Numbered from the stretch's first letter, positions 1 to 6,164 are shown. The stretch: 7,141 bases of DNA from JBDKTK01 sp039680225 (GCA_039680225.1 JBDKTK010000348.1:1-7141); one strand, 5' to 3'. Notes: a model not told the origin generated them from the sequence alone. Made by a program: numbers and translations.

Positions 1-1
1 T

Positions 2-307
2 ATTTCGGCCAAGGAAATCCCGAAAATTTACGAAATATTGAAAAATAAAGATATAACTATAGACAAGCAGACCTGGAATAAGAGATATCGCGATTACCTG
101 GAGAAAATCAAAACAGGGTCTGTGTACGAAGTTGCACGCGTTCTGCGGGACCTTTTCATTCTCAAAAACGACAAGGACCTGTCCTTCGGCGAGAGAAAAA
201 TGATGGATACGGCCAAGGGGTTGCTCATAAAGGAGATTTCGATTGCAACCAAGTCCGAAGAGGCAAAGATAGAGGAAGATATAAACGCTCTGTTCCCGGT
301 CCACTGA
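2..307 (+). CDS. CarD/CdnL-family transcriptional regulator, C-terminal part (5' end outside window)
   Basis: The reading frame is open from the first complete codon (base 2) to the TGA at 305-307, giving about 101 residues, so the gene starts upstream of the window. The visible part matches the helical C-terminal domain of CdnL/CarD proteins: an EIPKIYEIL stretch, then QTWNKRYRDYLEKIKTGS, then EVARVLRDLF and LSFGERKMMDTA. In the family this domain contacts DNA near the promoter -10 region, while the missing N-terminal Tudor-like domain binds the RNA polymerase beta subunit. Family members stabilise open complexes, notably at rRNA promoters. The TTG at 38 is an internal codon, not the start. 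No terminator lies between this gene and the PIN-TRAM gene 74 bases on, so read-through is likely. CdnL is preferred over TRCF or phage-type CarD homologues because the protein ends directly after this domain. Family call is firm; the exact regulatory role is inferred. Confidence 0.9.
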   Translation: MSAKEIPKIYEILKNKDITIDKQTWNKRYRDYLEKIKTGSVYEVARVLRDLFILKNDKDLSFGERKMMDTAKGLLIKEISIATKSEEAKIEEDINALFPVH

Positions 308-319
308 CCCGCAACACTC

Positions 320-331
320 GCTCTTTGACAA
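320..331 (+). promoter_or_regulatory. boxA-like antitermination element
   Basis: The sequence GCTCTTTGACAA closely resembles the boxA RNA element of rRNA operon leaders (Escherichia coli TGCTCTTTAACA), which binds NusB-S10. The following bases ACTGAATA also resemble what comes after boxA in many rRNA leaders. Here no rRNA follows; the next gene is the PIN-TRAM gene 51 bases downstream. Function at this place is inferred from the match only. Confidence 0.45.
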
Positions 332-370
332 CTGAATATGAGTTTTGAGCTGTAGGGAAAAATCTATAGA

Positions 371-377
371 AAGGAGG
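371..377 (+). promoter_or_regulatory. Shine-Dalgarno site of the PIN-TRAM gene
   Basis: AAGGAGG is a near-perfect Shine-Dalgarno sequence four bases before the ATG at 382, and it fixes that start codon. Confidence 0.85.
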
Positions 378-381
378 CAGT

Positions 382-1410
382 ATGTTTCAGTTTGTAATCA
401 GGTTTTTATTAATTTTTGCCTGTTCCCTGAGTGGCTACTTTATTGCCTATAAATATTATGGCTTTCCGATTTCATTAATAGGTTTATTATTCGGCTTTTT
501 AGTAGCTATTTTTGTCATTCAGGTGGAACAAGGCATCCGGAAAGTCTCCCTCCGCATTATATTCGGTGGAGTCCTGGGGACAGTCACCGGTCTTGTAATC
601 GCCCTTCTACTGGCCTATGGTTTAAATTATGCAAGCCTCTGGGAAAAGCAGGAGATAGGTCCTTTCATCTACATTCTGCTGGCATCAATCCTCGGTTATC
701 TCGGGCTTGTCATAGGCTCAAAAAAGAGCGAAGAATTCTCTCTTCCCTTCTTCGGCAGTTCATCCAAACCCGTCAAATCCGGCGATTACCGGATTCTCGA
801 TACGAGCGTCATTATCGACGGAAGGATAGCCGATATCTGCGAGACCGGTTTTATCGAAGGCAATCTCGTTGTCCCCCGCTTTGTCCTCGAAGAGCTTCAG
901 CATATAGCTGACTCGTCCGATTCCATGAAGCGCTCCCGGGGCAGAAGGGGTCTCGATATACTCAACCGCATGCAGAAGGCGGGAGGGATAAATATCGAGA
1001 TAGTCGACCAGGATTTCCCGAAGATCAAAGGCGTGGACGGAAAGCTTGTGGCGCTGGCAAAAAAGGCCGGCGGCAAGATACTCACCAACGATTTCAATCT
1101 CAACAAGGTCGCGGAACTCCAGGGGATCAAGATCCTCAATGTCAACGATCTCGCCAATGCGCTCAAGCCGGTGGTCCTCCCGGGCGAGACGATGGTTGTG
1201 AAAGTCATAAAGGAAGGCAAGGAGCCGGGGCAGGGCGTTGCTTATCTTGATGACGGCACAATGGTAATTGTCGACAACGCGGTCAAGCACCAGGGGGAAA
1301 CGGTCGAGGTAACCGTCACAAGCGTTCTTCAGACCACGGCAGGGCGGATGATCTTTTCGGAACTCAAGGAAGTGTTGCACGAAAAGAGCTCGAACGTGGG
1401 ATCACATTAA
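382..1410 (+). CDS. Membrane-anchored PIN-TRAM domain protein, YacL family
   Basis: A 342-residue protein. Residues 4-24, 28-48, 57-80 and 93-112 form four hydrophobic segments. A PIN nuclease-like domain follows at about 136-255. Its acidic residues are visible: D140 in LDTSVIIDGR, E170/E171 in LEELQHIAD, D219 in GVDGKL, and D237 in LTNDFN. Residues 263-325 fit a TRAM RNA-binding domain (LPGETMVVKVIKEGKEPGQG onward). The active-site acids look complete, so metal-dependent RNA cleavage at the inner membrane face is possible, but the physiological substrate of this family is not known to me. Length and domain order fit YacL of Bacillus, and its position just before ispD-ispF-gltX is the conserved one. 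The 5' third, coding the membrane segments, is visibly more AT rich than the rest, as expected for hydrophobic codons. A terminator ends the transcript straight after the stop. Family assignment is firm; enzyme activity is inferred. Confidence 0.92.
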   Translation: MFQFVIRFLLIFACSLSGYFIAYKYYGFPISLIGLLFGFLVAIFVIQVEQGIRKVSLRIIFGGVLGTVTGLVIALLLAYGLNYASLWEKQEIGPFIYILLASILGYLGLVIGSKKSEEFSLPFFGSSSKPVKSGDYRILDTSVIIDGRIADICETGFIEGNLVVPRFVLEELQHIADSSDSMKRSRGRRGLDILNRMQKAGGINIEIVDQDFPKIKGVDGKLVALAKKAGGKILTNDFNLNKVAELQGIKILNVNDLANALKPVVLPGETMVVKVIKEGKEPGQGVAYLDDGTMVIVDNAVKHQGETVEVTVTSVLQTTAGRMIFSELKEVLHEKSSNVGSH

Positions 1411-1417
1411 ACACATC

Positions 1418-1453
1418 ATGCCCGGGATTCGGAAGATTCCCGGGCATTTTTTT
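1418..1453 (+). terminator. Rho-independent terminator of the PIN-TRAM gene
   Basis: A perfect 10-bp stem, ATGCCCGGGA (1418-1427) with TCCCGGGCAT (1438-1447), has a 10-base loop. It runs into seven T residues (1447-1453) and lies eight bases after the stop codon. It separates the upstream unit from ispD-ispF-gltX. Confidence 0.93.
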
Positions 1454-1458
1454 GTCTT

Positions 1459-1497
1459 CCCCCTCACCCCGGCCCTCTCCCGCCGGAGGAGAAAGAG
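1459..1497. repeat. C-rich dispersed intergenic repeat, copy 1 (degenerate)
   Basis: The stretch opens with CCCCCTCACCCCGGCCCTCT and continues to a GGAGGAGA arm. TCTCC (1476-1480) can pair with GGAGA (1488-1492). The second copy at 4229-4270 has the same order: C-run, CTCACCCC, CCTCTC, then a purine arm. It resembles the CCCTCACCC-CCTCTCCC elements common between genes in many proteobacterial genomes. No coding content is visible. Confidence 0.6.
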
Positions 1498-1524
1498 ATT
1501 TTGAAGGGGGATATTTAAAAGCTG

Positions 1525-1554
1525 TTGAAATACAGCCTTATATGCGGCTATAAG
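1525..1554 (+). promoter_or_regulatory. Candidate sigma-70 promoter for ispD-ispF-gltX
   Basis: TTGAAA (1525-1530) and TATAAG (1549-1554) are separated by 18 bases and would start transcription near 1561, about 17-30 bases before the possible ispD start codons. The -10 box is half of an inverted repeat, CTTATA (1537-1542) and TATAAG (1549-1554) around six bases. That repeat could be an operator or simply chance. The upstream terminator makes a promoter here necessary. Confidence 0.5.
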
Positions 1555-1577
1555 CTCTTCTCGGCAAAAAATACGAA

Positions 1578-2288
1578 TTGGATGAAAATTTGAAGGCAGT
1601 CGCAGTCATACCGGCCGGAGGGCAGGGCAGGCGCTTGGGGTCGCAATCCCCAAAGCAGTACATTGACATTGCAGGGACCCCCCTGATTGTCCATACATTG
1701 CGGAAATTTGACCCCACACATGGCGCCGGTTATGGCATCATAATTCCGGTGCCCGCCGCCGATATTGATTTCGTTAATGAAGAGATCGTTGCCAGGTACG
1801 GTATCAGGGGTGTAATAGCAGTCCTGGCAGGCGGCAGGGAGCGGCAGGACTCGGTGCGTGCCGGTCTTGAGGCGGTCCCGGCGGATGCGGATATAGTGGC
1901 TGTCCACGATGCGGTAAGGCCATTTGTTTCCGCAGAAATGATCAGGAAGGTAATCGAAGAGGCCGCCCGATCCTCCGCGGCGACCCTGGGAGTGCCTGTC
2001 AAGGATACCGTTAAAAAGGTGGACGGCGGGAACTCCGTTACCGGCACGGTGGACAGGACGGGACTCTGGCTCACGCAGACGCCCCAGGCATTCCGTCGTG
2101 CAGTTATCATGGAGGCTTATAGGCGGGCTTATGACGACGGCATTTATGCCACGGACGATGCCTCTCTTGTTGAAAGGATCGGAGTGACAGTGAAAATGGT
2201 CCCCGGCTCATACGAGAATATAAAGATAACCACTGCGGACGACTTTTATTTTGCTGAATTCTTGATGAAAAGGGAAGGATATAGATGA
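1578..2288 (+). CDS. ispD: 2-C-methyl-D-erythritol 4-phosphate cytidylyltransferase (IspD)
   Basis: IspD transfers CMP from CTP to methylerythritol 4-phosphate, the third step of the non-mevalonate isoprenoid pathway, in the cytosol. Numbered from the TTG at 1578 (236 residues), the family motifs appear in order: CTP-binding loop IPAGGQGRRLG (11-21) with K26; GGRERQDSVRAGL (85-97); VHDAVRPF (109-116); VPVKDTV (139-145); TQTPQAF (166-172); DDAS (193-196); and NIKIT with K215 (214-218). The catalytic set looks complete and the length is normal. The start is uncertain: no ATG or GTG is in frame after the stop at 1551-1553. TTG at 1578 or TTG at 1590 must therefore serve, and neither has a clear Shine-Dalgarno site. 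The 1590 start gives MKAVAVIPAGG, matching the usual family N-terminus, and may be the true one. The stop overlaps the ispF start by four bases. Confidence 0.95.
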   Translation: MDENLKAVAVIPAGGQGRRLGSQSPKQYIDIAGTPLIVHTLRKFDPTHGAGYGIIIPVPAADIDFVNEEIVARYGIRGVIAVLAGGRERQDSVRAGLEAVPADADIVAVHDAVRPFVSAEMIRKVIEEAARSSAATLGVPVKDTVKKVDGGNSVTGTVDRTGLWLTQTPQAFRRAVIMEAYRRAYDDGIYATDDASLVERIGVTVKMVPGSYENIKITTADDFYFAEFLMKREGYR

Positions 2289-2773
2289 GAGTCGGATTCG
2301 GCTACGACAGCCACTGCCTCGTCGAGGGCAGAAGTCTCGTCCTGGGCGGGGTTGTCATCCCGTATGAAAAGGGCCTGCTGGGACATTCCGACGCCGATGT
2401 GCTGCTCCACAGCATCGGCGACGCCATCCTCGGCGCCATGGCGGCGGGCGACCTGGGGACGCATTTCCCCGATTCGGACCCGCTCTGGAAGGACGCATCG
2501 AGCATGGACATCCTGGACCGCATCAGGGACCTGATGTCCTCCAGGGGTTTTGTCGTCAACAACATAGATTCCACCCTCGTCCTGGAACTGCCGAAACTCA
2601 AGCAGAACATACCCTTCATGGTCCGCAATATCGAAAAGCTCTTCGGCCTTGAACAGGGGAGGGTCAGCGTCAAAGCGAAAACAAACGAGAAAATGGGATT
2701 CACCGGCAGGGGCGAAGGTATCGCCGCTTATTGCGTGGTCACCATAACCGAAAAAGAGAACCTCGCGCCATGA
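2285..2773 (+). CDS. ispF: 2-C-methyl-D-erythritol 2,4-cyclodiphosphate synthase (IspF)
   Basis: IspF cyclises CDP-methylerythritol 2-phosphate to methylerythritol cyclodiphosphate with release of CMP, two steps after IspD in the same pathway. The 162-residue length is normal for this homotrimeric enzyme. The metal ligands D8, H10 (GYDSH) and H42 (LLHS) fall at the same numbers as in the Escherichia coli enzyme. HSDADV (34-39), GDLGTHFPDSDP (55-66), and the CDP-binding KTNEKMGFTGRGEG segment (132-145, with T133, E135, R142) are intact. The ATG at 2285 overlaps the ispD stop as ATGA and has an AAGGA site at 2275-2279, so translational coupling to ispD is likely. Its own stop overlaps the gltX start in the same way. 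IspD and IspF are separate here, not fused as in some bacteria. Confidence 0.97.
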   Translation: MRVGFGYDSHCLVEGRSLVLGGVVIPYEKGLLGHSDADVLLHSIGDAILGAMAAGDLGTHFPDSDPLWKDASSMDILDRIRDLMSSRGFVVNNIDSTLVLELPKLKQNIPFMVRNIEKLFGLEQGRVSVKAKTNEKMGFTGRGEGIAAYCVVTITEKENLAP

Positions 2774-4215
2774 GCACCGTGCCAAGAGTCAGATTCGCGC
2801 CCTCGCCCACGGGCGACCTTCATGTCGGCAACGCCAGGACCGCCCTGTTCAACTGGCTCTTCGCCCGCCATGCAAAAGGAGTTTTTGTCCTCAGGATAGA
2901 GGACACTGACCGTGAACGGACGTTCCCCGAATTTGAAAAAGGAATCATCAACGATCTGAAATGGCTCGGCATAGATTGGGATGAAGGCCCGGAGAAAGAC
3001 GGTAAGTTCGGGCCTTACAACCAGTTTGCCAGGCTCGATATTTACAATTCCTGTCTGCAGGAGCTGATAGCCGGCGGACGGGTTTACAAGTGTTACTGCA
3101 CGGAGGAAGAGCTTTCCCTGGAACGGCAGTCCCTCCTGTCGCGGGGACTGATGCCCCGCTACATGGGCAAATGCAGGGAGTTGACGGAAGAGCGGTGCCT
3201 GGAACTGGAGCGTTCGGGGCTCAAGCCCTCATACAGGTTCAGGGTGGGCGAGGGCATAATTGAATTCAACGACGTGATCCGGGGCCCGATGAGGTTCAAC
3301 TGCGAAGCTGTCGGGGACTTCATCATCGTCCGCTCCAGCGGCATTCCCGCCTATAATTTCGCTGTTGTCATCGATGATCACCTGATGGAGATATCCCATG
3401 TGATCAGGGGCGAGGACCACCTGTCCAATACCGCCGTCCAGTTGATGATATACCGGGCGCTCGGGTTTGAGCCGCCGAGGTTTGCCCACCACTCCCTGAT
3501 CCTTGCAAAGGACCGCTCCAAGCTCAGCAAGCGGCATGGATCCGTTTCGGTTAAGGACTTCAGGCAAAAGGGGATCCTCCCCCAGGCCATGGTCAACTAT
3601 CTTGCCCTGCTCGGGAGCTCTTTCGGCGAGGCGAAGGAGATATTGTCCGCTGATGAAATGATCGGGGAGTTTTCCCTCGACAGGGCCGGGAAGAGCGGCG
3701 CAATTTTCGATGAGGACAAGCTCGAATGGGTGAATGAGCATTACGTGAGACGCTATTCGCCTGAGGCCCTCCTTGATATGGCGAAACCGTTTCTGGAAGC
3801 TGACGGATACAATCTCGATTCAGTGAATCGCGAATGGCTGATTGCTGTTATCGGTTCGGTGCAGGGCGAAATCAGAGAGCTGTCCGATGCGGGCAAAGCA
3901 ATTGAACTGTTCTTTAACGACCGGTTTGAAATTTCCGCTGAGGCCCTCCAGGTATTGGAATCAGGAAAGGCAAAAGACGTTTTGACTGCTCTGCGCGGAT
4001 CCCTCGTGTCCGACGGGGGCGGGGAGGGAATGTATCCCCGGGTTTCGAAATCTGTCCGCGACCGCACGGGACTCAAGGGGAAGGACCTGTTCATGCCTGT
4101 GAGGGCGGCAGTTACCGGCCGGACCAGGGGTCCCGAGCTGGAAAAAATTTTTTCACTCCTGGGCAGGGAGTCGCTCCTGGAGAGGGTAGATGCTGCGCTG
4201 AAATCGATTGGGTGA
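2770..4215 (+). CDS. gltX: Glutamyl-tRNA synthetase (GltX)
   Basis: A class I aminoacyl-tRNA synthetase that charges tRNA with glutamate in the cytosol; 481 residues from the ATG at 2770, typical length. The ATP-binding signature is present as HVGN (18-21, within PSPTGDLHVGN) and KLSKR (251-255). A probable zinc knuckle is C108-x-C110 with Y131 and C135. IEDTDRER (43-50), RGEDHLSN (213-220) and the C-terminal FMPVRAAVTGRTRGPEL (441-457) are family landmarks; the anticodon-binding part occupies about 325-481. The frame stays open 39 bases further upstream to a non-ATG codon, but the ATG at 2770 forms an ATGA overlap with the ispF stop and yields the standard N-terminus. The Shine-Dalgarno site is weak (purines at 2751-2760), fitting reinitiation after ispF. 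Whether it also charges tRNA-Gln (non-discriminating type) cannot be read from the sequence by eye. Confidence 0.97.
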   Translation: MSTVPRVRFAPSPTGDLHVGNARTALFNWLFARHAKGVFVLRIEDTDRERTFPEFEKGIINDLKWLGIDWDEGPEKDGKFGPYNQFARLDIYNSCLQELIAGGRVYKCYCTEEELSLERQSLLSRGLMPRYMGKCRELTEERCLELERSGLKPSYRFRVGEGIIEFNDVIRGPMRFNCEAVGDFIIVRSSGIPAYNFAVVIDDHLMEISHVIRGEDHLSNTAVQLMIYRALGFEPPRFAHHSLILAKDRSKLSKRHGSVSVKDFRQKGILPQAMVNYLALLGSSFGEAKEILSADEMIGEFSLDRAGKSGAIFDEDKLEWVNEHYVRRYSPEALLDMAKPFLEADGYNLDSVNREWLIAVIGSVQGEIRELSDAGKAIELFFNDRFEISAEALQVLESGKAKDVLTALRGSLVSDGGGEGMYPRVSKSVRDRTGLKGKDLFMPVRAAVTGRTRGPELEKIFSLLGRESLLERVDAALKSIG

Positions 4216-4228
4216 TTTGAAGAGGTAT

Positions 4229-4270
4229 CCCCCCTCACCCCCAAGCCTCTCACACAAGGTGAGAAGGAGA
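4229..4270. repeat. C-rich dispersed intergenic repeat, copy 2 (degenerate)
   Basis: It begins CCCCCCTCACCCCC, then has CCTCTCAC, and ends in GGTGAGAAGGAGA. TCTCAC (4248-4253) pairs with GTGAGA (4259-4264), giving a small hairpin. It is related in order and composition to 1459-1497. Both copies lie just after a gene end and next to a terminator. Confidence 0.6.
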
Positions 4271-4272
4271 GT

Positions 4273-4306
4273 AAAAAAAAGGCGTGCCGATCGGCCCGCC
4301 TTTTTT
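4273..4306. terminator. Bidirectional terminator between convergent gltX and carboxyltransferase gene
   Basis: GGCG-T-GCC (4281-4288) pairs with GGC-C-CGCC (4293-4300), with one internal mismatch and a GATC loop. Eight A residues (4273-4280) and six T residues (4301-4306) flank it, so each strand reads as a stem followed by a U-run. It can serve gltX on the plus strand and the minus-strand gene whose stop codon is at 4326. Confidence 0.9.
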
Positions 4307-4325
4307 ATTTAAGCTCCACCATAAA

Positions 4326-5879
4326 TTACAGGGGGATGTTGTTGTGCTTCTTGGGAAGCCTGACTTCCGCCTTGTCTTTGTAAGCCTTCAGGAGCTGGAT
4401 GACCCTCTTGCGGGTGTCGCGCGGGGCGATGACTTCCTCGATGATCCCCATGCTGGCCGCGAAATAGGGGTTGTTGAACTGCTCTTCATATGCGCAGACC
4501 AGTTCCTTCCTCCTGCTGACCGGATCTTCCGCTGTGGTTATTTCCTTCCGGTACACGATATTGCATGCGCCTTCGGCTCCCATGACCGCGATCTCGGCGG
4601 ACGGCCAGGCCATCACGTAATCTGCGCCGAGGTACTTGCTGCACATTCCGATGTAGGCTCCGCCGTAGTCCTTGCGGGTCACGACGGTGAGCTTCGGCAC
4701 GGTCGCTTCGGCATAGGCATGGAGGATCTTGGCGCCATGGCTGATGATGCCCGACCACTCCTGGTTCGTTCCGGGCATGTAGCCGGGGACGTCCGCGAAG
4801 GTCAGCAGCGGGATGTTGAAGGCATCGCAGAAACGGATGAACCGGGAGGCCTTGTCGGAGGCCTTGGTGTCGAGGACGCCCGCATCGAATTTCGGATTAT
4901 TGGCGATAACGCCGACCGGCTGGCCCATGATCCTTATGAAAGCTACGAGCATGTTCCTGGCCCACAGGTCGTGCGGCTTGAAAACGAAGCCGTCGTCGGC
5001 GATCGAAGCGACCACTTTTTCCATGTCGTAGCCGCGGGTGGGGCGGTCCGGGATGATCTTGTCGAGGTCGGGGCATTCCCTGTCGGCGGTGTCGCTGGTG
5101 GCGGCGACCGGGACCGGGCTGTGGCAGCTGTCCGGCAGGAATGAGAGAAGGGTCTTGATCTTCTCGATGCAGTCCGTGTCGTTTTCGGTCACGAAATGGC
5201 AGACGCCGCTCTTGGTGCCGTGGGCGACCGCGCCGCCGAGTTCTTCATGGCTGACTTCCTCGCCGATGACCGCCTTGATGACATCCGGGCCGGTAATGTA
5301 CATGTAGCTCGAGTTCTTGACCATGATCACCCAGTCGGTGAGGGCAGGGGAGTAAACCGCGCCGCCTGCCGTGGGGCCCATAATGGCTGTGATCTGTGGA
5401 ATGTAACCGGAGCCGATCGTGTTGCGGTAGAATATTCCGCCGTAGCCGTCGAGGGCCGGGACGCCTTCCTGGATGCGGGCGCCGCCCGAGTCATTGAGGG
5501 CGACGAAGGGCTTCCTGGCGTCGATCGCCATGTCCATGGCCTTCCAGATTTTTTTTGCGTGCATCTCGCCGAGGCTTCCGCCCGCGCTCGTGAAGTCCTG
5601 GGATGCCGCGAATACAGTCCGTCCGTTCACTTCGCCGAAGCCGGTGATAACGCCGTCGGCATTGATCTCTTTCCCGTCCAGTCCGAACAATTTCGAGCGG
5701 TGTTTCACAAAAAGCTGAATTTCCTGAAAAGTTCCCTTATCGAAGAAAATATCCAGTCTTTCCCGGGCGGTGAGTTTGCCCAGTTCGTGCTGCTTCTGGA
5801 TCATCTTTTCGCCGCCAAGGGTCATAAGTTTGGCTTTTCTTTGTTCGAAATCCTTTATTCTATCGTCTGTAAGTCCCAT
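4326..5879 (-). CDS. Acyl-CoA carboxylase/decarboxylase carboxyltransferase subunit (PccB/MmdA type)
   Basis: A 517-residue protein of the biotin-dependent carboxyltransferase family, which moves a carboxyl group between carboxybiotin and an acyl-CoA such as propionyl-CoA or methylmalonyl-CoA. Two crotonase-like halves are visible. The N-half has SGGARIQEG (131-139) and MGPTAGGAVYSPAL (167-180). The C-half has FADVPGYMPGTNQEWSG (361-377), YGGAY (405-409) and AWPSAEIAVMGAEGA (424-438). The glycine-rich oxyanion loops look intact. The ATG at 5879 is chosen because a good Shine-Dalgarno site precedes it; the frame continues 22 codons upstream, but those residues are not family-like. Substrate is uncertain: the YGGAYIGMCSKYLGAD segment resembles methylmalonyl-CoA decarboxylase alpha (MmdA) and anaerobe-type PccB proteins. 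Actinobacterial and mammalian PccB carry Asp after YGGAY, as far as I recall. No biotin carboxylase, biotin carrier, mutase or epimerase gene is adjacent, so partners must be elsewhere. Confidence 0.93.
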   Translation of the reverse strand: MGLTDDRIKDFEQRKAKLMTLGGEKMIQKQHELGKLTARERLDIFFDKGTFQEIQLFVKHRSKLFGLDGKEINADGVITGFGEVNGRTVFAASQDFTSAGGSLGEMHAKKIWKAMDMAIDARKPFVALNDSGGARIQEGVPALDGYGGIFYRNTIGSGYIPQITAIMGPTAGGAVYSPALTDWVIMVKNSSYMYITGPDVIKAVIGEEVSHEELGGAVAHGTKSGVCHFVTENDTDCIEKIKTLLSFLPDSCHSPVPVAATSDTADRECPDLDKIIPDRPTRGYDMEKVVASIADDGFVFKPHDLWARNMLVAFIRIMGQPVGVIANNPKFDAGVLDTKASDKASRFIRFCDAFNIPLLTFADVPGYMPGTNQEWSGIISHGAKILHAYAEATVPKLTVVTRKDYGGAYIGMCSKYLGADYVMAWPSAEIAVMGAEGACNIVYRKEITTAEDPVSRRKELVCAYEEQFNNPYFAASMGIIEEVIAPRDTRKRVIQLLKAYKDKAEVRLPKKHNNIPL

Positions 5880-5884
5880 ATATC

Positions 5885-5894
5885 TTCTCCCTTG
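5885..5894 (-). promoter_or_regulatory. Shine-Dalgarno site of the carboxyltransferase gene
   Basis: On the minus strand the bases read AGGGAGAAG before ATATATG; GGAG lies about eight bases before the ATG at 5879. This decides the start against the longer open frame reaching 5945. Confidence 0.75.
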
Positions 5895-6021
5895 CTGTTT
5901 AAATTTAGGATTTTTGCGGAATCGAGTATGACTACCATTTGTCATATTCTAATGCAATTGGAATTTAGCGCCGGGGCCCTTCTGAGCGTAAAAATGTCGG
6001 CCTGCATGCGGGTATTTCCGC

Positions 6022-6050
6022 TTGACGGGTACCTACCCCTGCTATATAAA
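6022..6050 (+). promoter_or_regulatory. Sigma-70 promoter for pgk
   Basis: TTGACG (6022-6027) and TATAAA (6045-6050) are separated by 17 bases, close to consensus, with a predicted start near 6057. This leaves an untranslated leader of about 108 bases before the pgk ATG. The spacer holds a perfect inverted repeat, GGGTA-CC-TACCC (6027-6038), which could be a repressor site. The rest of the 285-base divergent gap shows no convincing minus-strand promoter and no small gene. Confidence 0.65.
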
Positions 6051-6095
6051 TTTAATGATAAATTTTGTTCATTTTATCAGGCAACCGTCCCGATT

Positions 6096-6124
6096 TCCCG
6101 TATGCTGCGGGATAATCTTTTTTA
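6096..6124 (+). promoter_or_regulatory. Hairpin plus T-run in pgk leader (possible attenuator)
   Basis: TCCCG (6096-6100) can pair with CGGGA (6108-6112) across a seven-base loop, followed four bases later by CTTTTTTT (6117-6123). The same CGGGAT (6108-6113) can instead pair with ATCCCG (6143-6148) just before the Shine-Dalgarno site. The stem is short, so a regulatory role is tentative. Confidence 0.25.
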
Positions 6125-6152
6125 ACTTGTTTCAAAGTCTCAATCCCGTATC

Positions 6153-6159
6153 GGAGGAG
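6153..6159 (+). promoter_or_regulatory. Shine-Dalgarno site of pgk
   Basis: GGAGGAG ends five bases before the ATG at 6165 and fixes the pgk start. Confidence 0.85.
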
Positions 6160-6164
6160 AAATA

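Noticed and set aside
325..330. TTGACA as a -35 box for the PIN-TRAM gene
   Set aside because: No reasonable -10 hexamer lies 15-19 bases downstream; the bases are better explained as part of the boxA-like sequence. TATAGA at 365-370 is too close to the start codon to be its partner.
760..1380. Minus-strand open frame of 206 codons inside the PIN-TRAM gene
   Set aside because: It lies entirely opposite the conserved PIN and TRAM domains, with no family likeness and no start signal; a GC-rich shadow.
2731..2769. Longer gltX start 13 codons upstream
   Set aside because: It would begin at a non-ATG codon inside ispF; the ATG at 2770 gives the standard N-terminus and an ATGA overlap.
5880..5945. 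22-codon N-terminal extension of the carboxyltransferase
   Set aside because: The extension is not family-like, and a good Shine-Dalgarno site lies inside it in front of the ATG at 5879.
4284..6125. Long plus-strand open frames (4284-5144 and 5196-6125) opposite the carboxyltransferase gene
   Set aside because: They are antisense shadows of a well-supported gene; their translations show no recognisable family and lack ribosome binding sites.
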